A DNA stretch of 64,000 bases from Thozetella sp. PMI_491. Its lineage: Eukaryota; Ascomycota; Sordariomycetes; Chaetosphaeriales; Chaetosphaeriaceae. The stretch is taken from the NCBI GenBank assembly GCA_021432635.1, contig MU270114.1, positions 124,001 to 188,000 of the forward strand, given 5' to 3'. The notes below the pieces were generated by a model. That model did no database searches. It was not told where the DNA came from and was given only the letters and a program-made list of their open reading frames with translations. Of this stretch, positions 24,442-37,218 are shown piece by piece (the first letter of the stretch is position 1; each line of letters opens with the position of its first letter). The translations under genes were made by a program, and so were the position numbers.

Positions 24442-25386
24442 ATGCCTCACGCCTCCGCTACCATCGGAGACTTCTCTGTCTTACCATTGTCGATCCCGCC
24501 CCTGCCTTCCTTCCCCAAGCCTGTCGTCCACCACATCTATGTTCGCCGAAATGCGCCCAAGATTGCGACGCCGAACGACTCTCGGAGCCTGTTCGTGACG
24601 AACCTACCGGTCGATAGCACCCAGCTTCACCTCCGCAGCCTGGTAACATCCCTGGTCGGGGCTGGCCGGTTCGAGAATGCCGAGCTCGAGGGCAACGCCC
24701 AACAACTGCAGCCCTCCGACGCCGAGCCCGCGCAAGCCGCTCGTTTAGCCGCACACACCAAGAAACGGAAGCGACCGGACGACGATGGCGAGAGGGCAAG
24801 GGAAGAGGATGCCTCCCGCTTGCCAGAGACGTGGTCGCGTTCACTGGGGAAGAGCGGCGGTACGGCCGTTATCTTGCTAGCTGATGACAAGAGCGTGGAG
24901 CTGGTCCTCAAAGCTATCGCCAAGCTGGCAAAGTCCAAGAAATACCCGGTCTGGGGTGACAAGGTCGGCGACCGGGTGCCGCCGCTAGGGCAGCAGTGGC
25001 TCAAGGCACACAACCGTCTCTCGTACCCGGACAAGGCAGCCGTGCAGGAGTCGATCGACGCCTTCTTCACCGTCTATGATCGCAAGGAGCAAGAGGCGGC
25101 CGAGCTCGCCAAGCGGCTGCGCAACGAGCCTGACGAGGATGGCTTCGTCACCGTCACGCGCGGCGGCCGGAACGCGCCCGCGCGCCAGGACGAGGCGGAG
25201 GAGGCCCGCCGCAAGATGGCGGACAAGGAAGCCAAGAAGAAGGAAGAGCTTGATAACTTCTACCGCTTCCAGCTGCGCGACCGGAAGAAGGCCGAGCAGG
25301 CCGACCTTGTCCGCCGCTTTGACGAAGACCGGAAGAAGGTCGCCGCTATGCGCGAGAAGAGGGCCAAGTTCCGCCCCGAGACGTAG
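24442..25386 (+). CDS. RRP7: Ribosomal RNA-processing protein 7
   Basis: Single exon, 314 residues, close to yeast and fungal Rrp7. It starts with a short leader, then an RRM-like N-terminal domain: HHIYVRRNAPK followed by RSLFVTNLPVDST, and a Lys/Arg-rich insert (KKRKRP) that could be a nuclear signal. A second strand block LLADDKSVELVLKAI follows, then the family's typical WLKAHNRLSYPD. The C-terminal third has EPDEDGFVTVTRGGR and a long charged helix (about 250-300) ending in REKRAKFRPET, the conserved Rrp7 C-terminus. Rrp7 works in the UtpC/CURI part of the small-subunit processome for pre-18S rRNA processing in the nucleolus. No introns are needed and the start has a good context (CACCATGCC). 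Confidence 0.94.
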   Translation: MPHASATIGDFSVLPLSIPPLPSFPKPVVHHIYVRRNAPKIATPNDSRSLFVTNLPVDSTQLHLRSLVTSLVGAGRFENAELEGNAQQLQPSDAEPAQAARLAAHTKKRKRPDDDGERAREEDASRLPETWSRSLGKSGGTAVILLADDKSVELVLKAIAKLAKSKKYPVWGDKVGDRVPPLGQQWLKAHNRLSYPDKAAVQESIDAFFTVYDRKEQEAAELAKRLRNEPDEDGFVTVTRGGRNAPARQDEAEEARRKMADKEAKKKEELDNFYRFQLRDRKKAEQADLVRRFDEDRKKVAAMREKRAKFRPET

Positions 25387-26294
25387 CCTCTCCGCGCCGA
25401 TGGTGGCGGCACCGCTACTTCAGGGATAAAACTCAGACATCCTAACCCGGTATAAACCCCCCAGGCCTAGACCCATGGGGCACGTGCCCGGCGGTTCTGT
25501 TACGGTAAGCCCTTCTTTCTTCCCCAATCTGCGAACCTCCCAGCTTCCTTTACCTCTATGATGACGCACGCGGGGCCATCAGAGCATATATGGCATCCTA
25601 CCAATCGGGTAACCGATAGCTGGTTGCCAGTGGATGCTGACAAAAACCGCGTTATATAATCTTCTCACTATATCTGAATTATGCTTTTCCTATCAGAACT
25701 GCTGCTACAGACGCTCTAGACTCTGGCGTGCCTTTCTAACAGATGCCAGGTCACAGATGATAGTCCTCTCCAGGCATCCAGAGATACCCAATCCACCGCA
25801 AGGACCGGGCGGTGGTGAAACGACACCGCATGGACCCTAGATACCCCAAGGCAGGTGTGTCCGCAGAGAAGATGTACTACTGCATAGACGGACAATTCGA
25901 GCAGGCTAGAGCAAAATCATACTTGGCTATCCAAATTGCGTACCCGTACGGGCTTGGCCGTCGAGCCCCCCCCGACAAGGCAACGCTCATAGACACTCAT
26001 CGAGGGTTAAAATAGAAATCTTGCGGTTAAACAGAACATGTAACTCCTCTTTTTAGATTACGGAATTATCAAGTTACAAGGTGAATCATCAATCATGACG
26101 TCGTCTTTGCCGCCAAATGAAGGCAAAACAATCAGGTCATACCTCGTCAGTCATGGCTCTACATGAAGGTGCTCCAACCCAGAAGAGTGCCAAAAAAGCC
26201 AAAAAAAAAGGCAGAAAAAAAAATCAAATTCAAGCCCACTCCCTACCCCAACGGTATATCTTCCGACCTCGTCCCGTCCCGTTCCTTATACCTC
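25387..26294. other. Convergent intergenic region (RRP7 / TINA-like)
   Basis: 908 bp between two stop codons. Contains A-rich runs at about 26190-26225. Short frames overlap each other; no gene recognised. Confidence 0.5.
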
Positions 26295-28869
26295 CTATCC
26301 CTGTGCCTCTTCCTGACCCTGTTCCGCCGTTCCCGCCTTGGCCTTACCCTGTATCAACGTCTCCAGTTCCCACGGATTCAAGGTGCTGCGTCGCCTCGAC
26401 GCCACCTTCTCTGTCCGCCTCTCTCGCTTGCGTTGCTTAAGTTGGTGTCGTTGCTGCTCCGGCACGGCTCCCTCGGTGCCTGACTCGGCATTCTCGCCGC
26501 CGCTAAGCCCAGCGGCGTCCTTCTTCACGGGGTCGACGCACTCTTCATCGCCCTCGGACCGTACACTCCTGGTCGCGTCGGCCGCGGCGCTGGTGTCGGT
26601 GTTCGTCGCTGGTGGGGCGAGACTGATGCGCTTTCCTAGTCGCGCGGCTTTGAGCTTGGCGCGGACTCGTGCAGCATCAGCCTCCCGTTCCGAGGCAGCC
26701 AGCTTGGCTGCAATGGTTGCCATCGTTAGGGGGCTCTGCTGGGGTGGAGGGAGAGGATTGCCATTTCGGGGCAGTGGCAGGCGCGAGTTGGCCTTGCGAG
26801 GAGACCGGTTCGGCGTCGGGGGTGGTGGCATGTTCTTGTTCCCGCTCTTAGCGCGACTGCTGGTCACGGTGGAGGTACTGGAATTAGACCCAGAGGATGC
26901 CCCTTGTGTGCGTGCTGGCCTGCCCGTAGAGCTTGTGGTTTGTTTTTCGCCCAATTGCGTGGCCGGCCTACCCCTGGTACCGGTCCTTATCGGCTGCTTG
27001 CTCTGCGTTGTAGGTGAAATCCTGCCTCTGACCTTATTCTCGGGCTTCTTGACCTCCACCGCCTGCTTCTGGCTCTTGGTAGACACCACCGAGATGTTTG
27101 AGCTCGAGTCTTCAGCAGGCTTGGCGAGGAGGATGCTGTCGAGAGACGAGTTAGACGCAGTCATTTCCGCGGATACCTGTGGAGGATCCTCTGGTGGCAC
27201 CAGACGGGGCTGCTGCGTCTGTGTCTTCGGCGGCTGTGGCTTCAGCACCGTATGCGGAGGTGGGACAGGTGCCTTCTGCGAGAGCTCCCATGAGTTCTCC
27301 TCTATGATAGTCGTAAAATCTCCCGGCCGCTGCCGCTGGTGATGTGAGTCCGCTCGGCCACGATTCCGGCCCGAGTGAGAGTCGTGCAGTGGTGTGATCT
27401 GAGGTAGAGGCGGCAGCGGTGGCGAATCCATCATTAGCGATTGCTCGATGACCTCTATGTTGGGCTCCGATACGTCGAACTCGTGCACGTCAATATCGTC
27501 CTGGAAGATGCTGGACTCGGATTCCGAGTCGCTCTCCTCTTGGTCTTGGTCTTGGTCTTCGTAGTCAGGGGCAGGTACGAGGTGCAGCGACTCGGCCGGA
27601 CTAGGAGCACGGTCAACGATGCTGGGCTCCTCTGGCTCTTCCTGGACCATGGACAGGCCCTCCGGCTCGTCGTGCGTAAACGTATCCGCCAGGCTGGTCG
27701 GGTGGAGGCCAAGAAGCCCCTGTGAGGTCTCTACCACGTCTTTCACTCTCACGGGGCTAAGCCTCAAACCCATCTTGAGCTCTTCCATGTTGACGGGCCG
27801 TCCGCTGGTTTGCATCCTCCTTCGCCAACCATCGATCAAGTGGACAGCCTCCTTCCATCTGCCCTCCATCTTCACCCACCCGTCACGGAGCCGGTTGATC
27901 TCATCTTCCCGCACGACGACTTCCTCGATAGGGACGAATGACGGATTGGTAAGAATGGTCCGCAGATGTTCGAGGATCTGCGTAATCTCGGATGACATTT
28001 CTTCACAGTTGGTCGGCAGAGGCAGCCCGTCAGCGCCAGCAGTGGCCGCTGCGTGCTGGTCGTCCCATCCGCTCATCGCCTTGAGGCGTTCTATGGTGTC
28101 TCGAACTAGGTTGAGGAGGTTCTCGTTGTCCTCACTAAGGCCCTTAGCCAACTCGGCAAGGAAAGCATTGGTCTCCATCCGCAAGTCGTACCCCTCGGTG
28201 GCGGTGCTGCCGCGTGGGGTGCTATCTTGGTCATCGCTGCAGTTCAGCTCGCCGGTGACAGTAATGGTCGTGATGCCCGAGTTCTTCGTCGCGCCGCGAG
28301 CCCGGCCGGCCTCCGCGACAGCCTTTTTCAAGCCGTCGATTTGGCGGTCCCGCTTGCGCACCTCGTTGGCGCATGACGATCTCGTTTGAGCTACCAGGGT
28401 CTTGGTCCTGGCCGCCTCTTCTTTGAGCTTGTGGATATTGGCCTCCGCCGACTTGAGCTGTGCTCGCAAGGCTGTTTCCGCGGCCTCGGCGAGGTCTGCC
28501 TTGCGCCTTGCGTCCACGTGCTTCTCCTGCAGACGCTGGATGTCATTGGCTTGCCGCAGCGACTCTGCGCGGGTAGTGCGCAGGGCAGTCGAGAGGGTTT
28601 CGCGATGTTCTGCGTCGCGCTGGGCGGGGAACTCGTTAGCGGATTGGAAAAAGTAGGGGAATCCGATGGCAGCGGTTGAAACTCACGTCGCGTCGCAATA
28701 TCAGATCATTGACGACGGCCATGATGCGACCCATGGTCGCGGCACCGTCTGCATCGCTGCTGCCGGGGCTGGTGAAGTCGATGTCCTGGCCATCGCGCAG
28801 CAGCCCCCGGGAAAGCAGCTGATTGTTGATGTACAGCGACGCTGTGCGCAGATTTTCCAGGTCTATCAT
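26295..28869 (-). CDS. TINA / Msd1 / SSX2IP (ADIP)-like coiled-coil protein
   Basis: Two exons on the minus strand: 28687-28869 (61 codons) and 26295-28619, joined in phase 0 by a GTGAGT donor, GCTAACG branch and CCAG acceptor, giving 835 residues. The N-terminus MIDLENLRTASLYINNQLLS and the segment NDLILRRDRDAEHRETL match the Afadin/alpha-actinin-binding family of fungi. A coiled coil (about 65-150) follows, rich in Ala/Glu/Lys/Arg. The C-terminal half is disordered: acidic blocks, Pro/Ser-rich stretches and repeated Ser-Pro/Thr-Pro sites (PLPPLPQITP, PPPPTPNRSPRKANS). In A. nidulans TINA interacts with NIMA at spindle poles, and fission yeast Msd1 anchors microtubule minus ends. The role here is inferred by family. 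A 334-codon frame on the opposite strand is a shadow of this GC-rich exon. Confidence 0.82.
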
Positions 28870-30164
28870 TGCGGCGTGATGCTTCGCAACATCCCAGTGG
28901 ACAAGTCTTGTGGTGCCTGGGGGAGGGGAAACCGCAAAGAGCGAGTTGCAATCGCTCAATTGAGGGGTTTGAGGAGCGGCACAACAAGCGAAGGGCTCGG
29001 AGCACAGATGCTTATGTGTACCTGGAAAAGAAAGCACGGGGAGCTACCTCCATTGGAGTGTACCACAGCTTTGGATATGCAGGCGCAATCTCCAACAGCG
29101 GGAAGAGGGACCCAGCGTGTTTATTTGTGGAGCGTTGCCGTGGCAGCGCGAGCCAAGGAAACGAAGCAACGGCCATGCGTTACCCTAACCCTGGGGCGCG
29201 TGCGCACCTGGAGCGCTTGCAGGGTGCCAACACATCGAACAAGTCATCGTGCCCAGTCTCGAGATCCAATGAAGAATCGCCAACGCCACCGGCCTTCACC
29301 GGGTGTTTTCATGTGGAATATCTCTAGACAGTATGTTGGTTCTTCTTTGTTTTTATTTTATTTTATTTTTTGTGCTCAAAAAAGAATTGGGCGTAGAATG
29401 GAAATCAGGGTTTGGGTTGTTGTTGGTCTGGTTTCGGCCCCCATCAGGCCCGTGTCTGACTATTTACCTACCGCTTTGACAACCTCGACTGCACAACAGT
29501 AAGCTACTCTGCTAGCCGCGTTTCAGACATCTACCGGTCTCTAAGTTACTCGAGGTGCCAGTGAACCACTGAGAGACATCGGTTCACCTAGGTCAGTTTA
29601 GTAATGTTTGAAGTCGAGAGCTGTAAGGTAGGGCACGAGGACACTGCTTTTTGCCCTTCCTGTCTTGGAAAGCGTAGCGCCTTCCACAATAAGTTTCACA
29701 TCCCACATTCAATTCATCAAAGGGCGTGCCTCCGCTTGATGACCTCCATAAATGGCTCATGGCCCCGACACGTTTGCCACCGTCAGACGGGCACGGGGTT
29801 TGCAGTTGCCGGCCTTGCGAAAAGCCCTCGTCGTATGGTTCTAGACACACACGCTATGGCGCCAGCGATCGGGCTCCCTGCCCGATCCGAGCTATGTGGG
29901 GTAAGCACCGAGAGTGGGCCACCTCCGCTCCCGGCACCGGGCACTCGATGGTGACGTGCGAGGGCCGCATTTATATCTCCAAACTCTCAAGTTGCGGCAA
30001 CCGCAGCGCACAAGAATAAACCATCTAAAAAGCCGTCTCGAGCTCGCGAGATCCCTTTGGCTGGGAATTCCTAAATTCTAACGCTGTTCACATTCGCAGC
30101 AGCAGCCAAGTTTCTTTTTGGCCAGCTCCTCTCAATAGGACTTTCTAGCGCACACCCCTCCGTC
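28870..30164. promoter_or_regulatory. Divergent promoter between TINA-like gene and 5-oxoprolinase
   Basis: 1.3 kb between divergent starts. It contains a T-rich TTTTA-repeat stretch (about 29340-29372), an inverted repeat GTGAACC/GGTTCAC with a 13-base loop (29561-29587), and a pyrimidine-rich leader directly upstream of the 5-oxoprolinase ATG. Open frames overlapping the left end (plus strand) have no motif. Confidence 0.5.
29561..29587. repeat. Inverted repeat / potential hairpin
   Basis: GTGAACC (29561-29567) and its complement GGTTCAC (29581-29587) separated by 13 bases. Too short to be assigned to a known RNA; it could be a protein-binding site. Confidence 0.55.
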
Positions 30165-33100
30165 ATGGGCGCTGTTCAGAAGGAGCGGGGCGTCAGAATA
30201 GCCATTGACCGCGGCGGCACCTTCACCGACTGTGTCGGAAATCTCGATGGCGAAGATGTGGTCATCAAGCTGCTCTCTGAAGACCCGGCCAATTATGAGG
30301 ACGCGCCGCTGGAGGGCATCCGCCGCATCATGTCGCATTTTCAAAAGCACGATATCCCCAGAGGCGAGGCCCTAGATACGTCCAAGATCGACTCGATACG
30401 CATGGGCACCACGGTGGCCACCAATGCCCTGCTCGAGAGGAAGGGCGAGAAGATCGCCATGGTCGTCACCAAGGGCTTCAAGGACTGCCTCGTCATCGGA
30501 ACCCAGTCCCGGCCCAAAATCTTCGACCTAGCCATCCGCAAGCCCGATGTGCTCTATTCGTCCGTAGTGGAGATCGACGAGCGAGTGACCCTAGAGGACT
30601 ATGCCGAAGATCCCACCCGGAACCTCACTAGAGTCGAGCCCAAGGCGGGCACGGCGGCGGCCCAGACGAGTGACGTCGTCATGGGCCTGTCAGGCGAGGC
30701 CGTGCGCATCCTGCAGCGGCCCGAGGGCGACAAGATACGGAGCCAACTCCAGGAGGTCTTTGACAGTGGCATCAAGAGTGTCGCCGTGTGTCTGATGCAT
30801 GGCTACACTTTCCCCGATCACGAGGCGCTAGTGGGTAAGATTGCTAAGGAGATCGGTTTCCAGCACATCTCGCTCAGCCACGAGCTGATGCCCATGATCA
30901 AGCTGGTTTCTCGCGCTACGTCGGTCTGCGCCGACGCTTATCTGACGCCTGCCATCAAGAAATACATCTCAGGTTTCCAGAAGGGATTCAAGGGCGGTCT
31001 CGGATCAGAGAGCGTCAAGAACGAGGCTGGCGACAAGGGCGCCCGCTGTGAGTTTATGCAGAGCGACGGCGGTCTCGTAGATGTCGAAAAGTTCACGGGC
31101 TTGAAGGCCATCCTCTCGGGCCCAGCTGGCGGTGTGGTTGGGTATGCCATCACCTCCTATGACGAGAACACCAAAATTCCCGTCATTGGCTTTGACATGG
31201 GCGGGACGAGTACCGATGTCTCTCGATATGGAGAGGGGCGGTATGACCACACGTTTGAGACCACCACCGCTGGCGTCACAATACAGTCCCCTCAGCTGGA
31301 TATTAACACGGTCGCTGCAGGCGGCGGCTCGCGGCTGTTCTTTAAAAATGGTTTGTTCGTAGTCGGGCCCGAGTCAGCCGGGGCGCATCCGGGTCCAGCG
31401 TGTTATCGCAAGGGAGGCCCGGCAACTGTGACAGATGCGAACCTGTTTCTTGGCAGGCTGTTACCAGAGTTCTTCCCCAAGATTTTTGGCAAGAACGAAG
31501 ACGAAGGGTTAGACTTGGAGGCAAGTGAACGGGTCCTTCAAGAGCTGGCCGATCAAATCCACCGAGAAACGGGCAAGAGGATGGACGTTGATGAGGTCGC
31601 CTACGGCTTCTTGACAGTCGCGAATGAGACCATGACGCGGCCTATCCGGAGTATCACCGAGGCAAAGGGCCATGATTCCTCCAAGCACCGTCTCGCGACT
31701 TTTGGAGGCGCCGGAGGCCAGCATGCCGTCGCCATCGCTGAATCCCTCGGCATCAAGCAGATACTCATCCACCGCTACTCCTCCGTGCTTTCGGCCTACG
31801 GCATGGCACTAGCCGATGTCGTTGATGAAAGACAAGAGCCTGATTCTTCAGTCTGGAAAGACGCAGGGAACGTCGTCGAAGAGCTAAAGACCAAGATGGA
31901 GAAGCTCAGAGAAAAGTCTCGCAAAGCACTCTACGACCAGGGCTTCGACGATAGCGAGATCGTGTTTGAGGAATATCTCAACATGAGGTACCGAGGCACC
32001 GAGTCGGCCTTAATGATCATTAAGCCAAGTAAAGAGGATGCTGAGACGCTCTATAACGGCAATGATTGGGCATTCGGGAAAGCTTTCGTAAAGCATCATC
32101 GTTACGAATTCGGCTTCACTCTAGACGAGCGAGATGTAATTGTCGACGACGTCCGAGTCCGTGGCATCGGCAGGAGTTTCCGCTACAGTGAGAAATCGGT
32201 GGACGAACAACTCAAGGCGGTCAAGCAACAGGACGTCGAGGCGAACAAGAAACACTCGGAATCAAAGGTGTACTTCGAGGGTGGTCGTCTAAATACCCCT
32301 ATCTACAAGCTGGAGGATCTGGGGGTCGGCGATGTCATTCAAGGTCCGGCCATGCTGGCCGATGGGACGCAGACAATCGTCGTCACGCCAAAGTCGAGCG
32401 CGCTTGTCCTCGAAACGCATGTGATCCTCGACCTCAAGACGGACGGGTCGGGGAAGGAGGAAGTGAAGGGAGAGGGCGAACGAGAGGTCGACCCCATCAT
32501 GCTCAGCATTTTCGGCCACCGATTCATGGCCATCGCCGAGCAGATGGGGCGAGCTCTCCAGAAGACTAGCGTCAGCACCAACGTCAAGGAGCGACTCGAC
32601 TTCTCGTGCGCCATCTTCGACGCTACGGGTGGCCTCGTCGCCAATGCACCACACCTGCCGGTGCACCTAGGGTCCATGTCTACTTGCGTACGCCGGCAAG
32701 CAGAGATTTGGAAGGGAGAGCTGAAGAAGGGAGATGTCATCATCTCGAACCACCCTTCTTACGGCGGTACCCATCTCCCCGACGTTACCTTGCTAATGCC
32801 GGCCTTCAATGAGGCTGGCGACAAGATTCTATTTTATGCAGCCTCGCGGGCACACCACGCCGACATTGGAGGCATTACAGCCGGCAGCATGCCGCCGCAT
32901 TCGCGCGAGCTATACCAAGAAGGCGCTTCGATCAAGACTGAGAAGCTTGTCAGCGAAGGCAGATTCAACGAAGAGAGGGTGATTGAACTCTTCTACAAAG
33001 AACCAGCCCAGTATCCCGGCTGCAGTGGAACCCGATGCCTTGCCGATAACATCAACGACCTCCGGGCGCAGGTTTCAGCGAACCAGAAAGGCATCTCTCT

Positions 33101-34274
33101 CATCGAAGGTCTTATTAAGGAATACGGAGAGGAGACGGTTCAGTTCTATATGGTTGCCATCCAGAACAATGCCGAACAGCAGGTCCGAAGCCTCCTCAAG
33201 GCGGTATCTAAGCAGTTTGAGGGCAAGGATCTTTCATCGATTGACTACATGGACGATGGAAGCCCTATCCAGTTGAAGATCTCTATTGACGCCGAAAAAG
33301 GAGAGGCTATCTTCGACTTTGAGGGGACCGGCCCGGAGGTGTACGGCAATATCAACGCGCCCGAGGCCGTATCCTACAGCGCAATTATCTACACGCTGCG
33401 GTGCATGATCTCTGAGGACATCCCCCTTAACCAGGGTTGCCTGAAGCCCATCACCGTCAAGATTCCGCCCAAGAGTCTTCTCTCACCGTCGGACAACGCA
33501 GCAGTAGTGGGTGGCAACGTGCTTACAAGCCAGCGCGTGACCGACGTCATCTTCAAGGCCTTTGAAGCCTGCGCCGCGAGCCAAGGCGACTGCAACAACC
33601 TGACCTTCGGCTTCGGTGGAAACGTCACTGGCCAGGACGAGGTTAAGGGGTTCGGCTACTACGAGACCATCGCAGGCGGCAGCGGCGCTGGGCCGACTTG
33701 GGAGGGCACAGACGGCGTACACACGCACATGACCAACACGCGCATCACGGACTCGGAGGTCTTCGAGCGCCGCTACCCAGTTCTACTCCGTGAGTTCTCC
33801 ATCCGCAAGGGCTCCGGGGGTGCCGGCCAGCATCGCGGCGGCGACGGCGTCGTGCGTGACATTGAGTTCCGCATCCCCGTGCAGGTGTCCATCCTCAGCG
33901 AGCGGCGCGTCTACCACCCCTACGGGCTGGCAGGCGGAGAGGACGCTAAATGCGGGTTGAACCTGTGGGCACGCAAGGTACAGAAGGCCTCCTGGGAGAC
34001 GTCGCTGCGGCGACTCAAGAGCGGTGCAAAGCAGAAAGCGGGCGCGGCCGGGGAGGAAGACGACGACGTCGAGTATGAAGAGCGCTACATCAACCTCGGG
34101 GCCAAGAACAGCGCGCCAATGAAGGCTGGGGATCGGATCATCGTTTGCACCCCCGGCGGCGGCGGCTGGGGCAAGGTTGGGGAGGAAAAGATCAGTCAGA
34201 AACGACTAGATCCTACTGACGCGTGGCGTAAGGGATCGCATACCGCGAGGGAAGACACGGCCTTGCAGGCGTAG
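30165..34274 (+). CDS. OXP1: 5-oxoprolinase (ATP-hydrolysing)
   Basis: One uninterrupted frame of 1369 residues, somewhat longer than the usual ~1280. It splits 5-oxo-L-proline to glutamate with ATP in the gamma-glutamyl (glutathione) cycle, in the cytosol. N-terminal hydantoinase-A part: [14 protein letters not shown] (13-26), [17 protein letters not shown] (about 79-95), [15 protein letters not shown] and the glycine-rich [16 protein letters not shown]. From about residue 777 starts the hydantoinase-B part: [32 protein letters not shown] and [13 protein letters not shown]. The end carries [11 protein letters not shown] and [10 protein letters not shown], conserved in the family. Length excess lies in a Lys/Gly linker between the two parts and in the last ~30 residues. 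The lack of introns in a 4.1-kb gene contrasts with its neighbours. ATG 30165 has context GTCATGG and the motif follows within 12 residues. Confidence 0.96.
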   Translation: MGAVQKERGVRIAIDRGGTFTDCVGNLDGEDVVIKLLSEDPANYEDAPLEGIRRIMSHFQKHDIPRGEALDTSKIDSIRMGTTVATNALLERKGEKIAMVVTKGFKDCLVIGTQSRPKIFDLAIRKPDVLYSSVVEIDERVTLEDYAEDPTRNLTRVEPKAGTAAAQTSDVVMGLSGEAVRILQRPEGDKIRSQLQEVFDSGIKSVAVCLMHGYTFPDHEALVGKIAKEIGFQHISLSHELMPMIKLVSRATSVCADAYLTPAIKKYISGFQKGFKGGLGSESVKNEAGDKGARCEFMQSDGGLVDVEKFTGLKAILSGPAGGVVGYAITSYDENTKIPVIGFDMGGTSTDVSRYGEGRYDHTFETTTAGVTIQSPQLDINTVAAGGGSRLFFKNGLFVVGPESAGAHPGPACYRKGGPATVTDANLFLGRLLPEFFPKIFGKNEDEGLDLEASERVLQELADQIHRETGKRMDVDEVAYGFLTVANETMTRPIRSITEAKGHDSSKHRLATFGGAGGQHAVAIAESLGIKQILIHRYSSVLSAYGMALADVVDERQEPDSSVWKDAGNVVEELKTKMEKLREKSRKALYDQGFDDSEIVFEEYLNMRYRGTESALMIIKPSKEDAETLYNGNDWAFGKAFVKHHRYEFGFTLDERDVIVDDVRVRGIGRSFRYSEKSVDEQLKAVKQQDVEANKKHSESKVYFEGGRLNTPIYKLEDLGVGDVIQGPAMLADGTQTIVVTPKSSALVLETHVILDLKTDGSGKEEVKGEGEREVDPIMLSIFGHRFMAIAEQMGRALQKTSVSTNVKERLDFSCAIFDATGGLVANAPHLPVHLGSMSTCVRRQAEIWKGELKKGDVIISNHPSYGGTHLPDVTLLMPAFNEAGDKILFYAASRAHHADIGGITAGSMPPHSRELYQEGASIKTEKLVSEGRFNEERVIELFYKEPAQYPGCSGTRCLADNINDLRAQVSANQKGISLIEGLIKEYGEETVQFYMVAIQNNAEQQVRSLLKAVSKQFEGKDLSSIDYMDDGSPIQLKISIDAEKGEAIFDFEGTGPEVYGNINAPEAVSYSAIIYTLRCMISEDIPLNQGCLKPITVKIPPKSLLSPSDNAAVVGGNVLTSQRVTDVIFKAFEACAASQGDCNNLTFGFGGNVTGQDEVKGFGYYETIAGGSGAGPTWEGTDGVHTHMTNTRITDSEVFERRYPVLLREFSIRKGSGGAGQHRGGDGVVRDIEFRIPVQVSILSERRVYHPYGLAGGEDAKCGLNLWARKVQKASWETSLRRLKSGAKQKAGAAGEEDDDVEYEERYINLGAKNSAPMKAGDRIIVCTPGGGGWGKVGEEKISQKRLDPTDAWRKGSHTAREDTALQA

Positions 34275-34708
34275 CCCACCCGTGCTGTATTCTGGCTGTA
34301 GCTCCTATTCTTTTCGATTTTTAAACATAAAGAGACATATTCTTTGATAGATAGCAGTAGCCAATGACAGCACCTGGACGCCATCGCAACTTTGGCTGGT
34401 CACATGGTGGACAACGTCACTACGCCGGGCTGTTACTCATGTGTGTTCACTCGAAAAGACGAGCATGCATTCGTTACTAGACGAGGGGTATCGTAGGTAA
34501 TCACCCAATACATGCCAACCAAACCTTTACGCCCTTCATATTCCCTTTTATCGAGACCACGGCGCGAAGAACAGCCCCTGTCCGTGATAGATACCTCGTG
34601 TCATTCCCTTCATATTCCTCCCGGGGAACTCACACCGTACACCCTTCATACGTGATAGATGCACTCGGTGCGGCTGTCCTTGCCACTGCTGTTGTGCCCA
34701 TCAGCGTC
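34275..34708. other. Convergent 3' region (5-oxoprolinase / F-box-LRR)
   Basis: 434 bp between the two stop codons. It holds both 3' ends; I see nothing else. Confidence 0.6.
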
Positions 34709-37186
34709 TTAAGTATCACCGCCCTGCTCCTTCTCCGGCTCATCCCCCGGCTTCGGCCAGGTGGCCACGTAGGGGAACATGGGTGGAGCGTGGCCCTTGT
34801 ATTGATGGTGCAGCTTCACGCCTCGCTTGTCTGCCTCTTCCTTAGCGGGGTACCAATCCCGGAGCTCGAGACCGTCTTGGAAGATCTGTCGCACTTTGTT
34901 CTTGTGCCGCATGATACCTTGGATCAGGCCGAGGGTATTAGCCTGCTGACCGGGATAGACTCGGATGGTATGCACCGCGGGGAAGTGGTCGAGGTAATCG
35001 AGGAACGGCCGCGGGTCGAGAGTAGAATAGTAGTCACCCGAGTCGTTCCAGCTGAAGTTGCTCAAGCCCAGAGTCGTGATCTTGTCAGAAAAGGTGAAGG
35101 GCAGATCGTTGACCGGGATAGGGAGAGCGGCTTTGCCATTGAGCTCGGCGTCGTTGCGGTCTTGGGCCGTCATGAAATACACAGCCTCTGTGCCCAGGGT
35201 CAGGCAGAGATCCAAAGTTCGGAGGGTGCCTGCCTCTATAGAGGGGTGCACGATCGATTCTAGCCACGCATTGTGGTGGATCCGGACTCTGGACCGGAAG
35301 ACCTGCAGTTTTGGAAGATGCACAGCGCCGGTGTGCCAGTCGACGGGGGGACACTCGACCCCCTGGGTTGGCGGCATGTTGAAAAGGAGATGGTGCGTAA
35401 TGTTCGGGCATGTGGTGATAAGGTCAAGAACGCGGATCTCCGGGTTCAGCGACGGCAGATAAAAGCGCAGGGGGGAGCGCAGGCCCTCCACGTACTCCCC
35501 AAGCACGAGAACTCGGAGTCGATTCCAGCCACGCTGGAACTCGATGGGCGGGGGACCACGCTGGTTGGCTCCAATCCCTGCGTCTCCATGCAGTATAAAA
35601 CCGTCGAGGTATAACTGCTCGAGCTTTGGGGTGGCGAGAACTAGGTCGACCTGTGCGTGTCAGCCAGTGAGCTCCTGTAGAATACATGCGTGCTCCTTAG
35701 CTCGGGTCTTACCAAGCTAGTCATCGACCGGTGACGAGAATCTATCAGCTGGCGAGCACGCCGTCCGGTTCCAGGCTTGGTAAAATCAAGACGGAGGCTT
35801 GTGAGTTTCCATGGGGCCTCATTCGGCTGGGACGGCCGGAAGATCTCTTCGCCCATGTGGAGAGGGCCGATGATGGTTAACTCCTCGAGCGTGGCCTTGG
35901 CCGACCTGGCAACCATGCTCACGATGTTCAGGTTTCCATCCCCCGGGTTCTCGAAAGAAAGCCTTTTCAGAGACGAATGCAGAACCACTGAACTCGGACG
36001 CAGCTTCCGCATGTCATACGGGCATCCAAGGCTAAGAGACTCCAGCGATGGGAGGTACCGGAACATCCGCCCAAACAAGGCACCATCAAAGCTCAAGTGG
36101 CTAGTATCGCGTATTGCAAGCTCTCTCATGCCATGATGCCGCTTGAGGAACTGATGGAATTTGACCGTGCTCACCATCGGGCGATTGAGGCTCACATTCC
36201 GCCAAAAAGCCTGATCGTCGAGCATGTCCCTCCATGTGCTATTCACAGCCTTGCATTTCCTATACACGTATTAGCTCAAAAGACGAGCGCCCTCAGTTCC
36301 ATCGCCACTCACATGCGAGAGCTGACGTCTAGGTAGTCGAAAATGAATACGCGGAGCTCGAATGGGAGAGCAAGGATTAGGTCGCCCCGGCGCGTGTATC
36401 TAGCCTCTGTCTTTGAGACGATGTTGGCTAGCAAACTCTGCCCAGAGTCAGCAAAGGCATTGGCTGGCCTCGATCCCTTGTACTCACATATTTAGGTCCA
36501 GAGGGGTTTCCATGTGTCTGGACGATCAAGGAACCCGCTCGGGCGATACTAGGAAGCAGGTCGCCCAGCTCAGGCTGATCCATTATACCCAACTGATAGA
36601 AGACGTGGTCCCGGCTCTCCGCTTGGTGAAAACGATTTGTGCGCCACGTCCTCTCCATCGCGCGTAGCGCCTTGAACATGCGGCAGTATCCCTGTCAAGT
36701 ACAAAAACGGGCGTGTCAGCTGTCGTGAGTCTAGATGATTTCCACGAGAGAGGGAGAACAGGGGAGAAAAAATTAGACAAAATAAAACAGAACAAAACGA
36801 TAAGGTACGTACGAGGGGCGAGGTCGGGTCCAGGAAGACCATGAAGCTTCCAACTACAAGGGCGCCGAGCTTTTCCTGTAGGTTCTCGTGGGCCTGGGCC
36901 ATGTCATCGAGGATCGTCATATGGAACTCAGAGGTGCAGGCCCGGTGGACGTAGCCGCACGGGCAAGGCTTTGGAGCCTTGGCAAACTGGTAAACACGCC
37001 CTGGCGTCTTCTCTCGGAAGAGCCTGAGCAGCTTTGTCAGGCGGCCCTGGCACTCCTCTTCTAGGCGATGAAGCCTGGTGCCGCCAATGCCCAAACGACA
37101 CTTGCAGCAGCTGGCCGCCTAAAGAGTAGTCAGCTTCTAGTGAGAAAGATGGGGGAGTACTTCTTTCACTTTGTTTCCAAAAGGAA

Positions 37187-37218
<32 letters not shown>

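Noticed and set aside
26338-27342. 334-codon plus-strand frame
   Set aside because: It lies wholly antisense to the long exon of the TINA-like gene, is low-complexity and has no motif; a GC-rich shadow frame.
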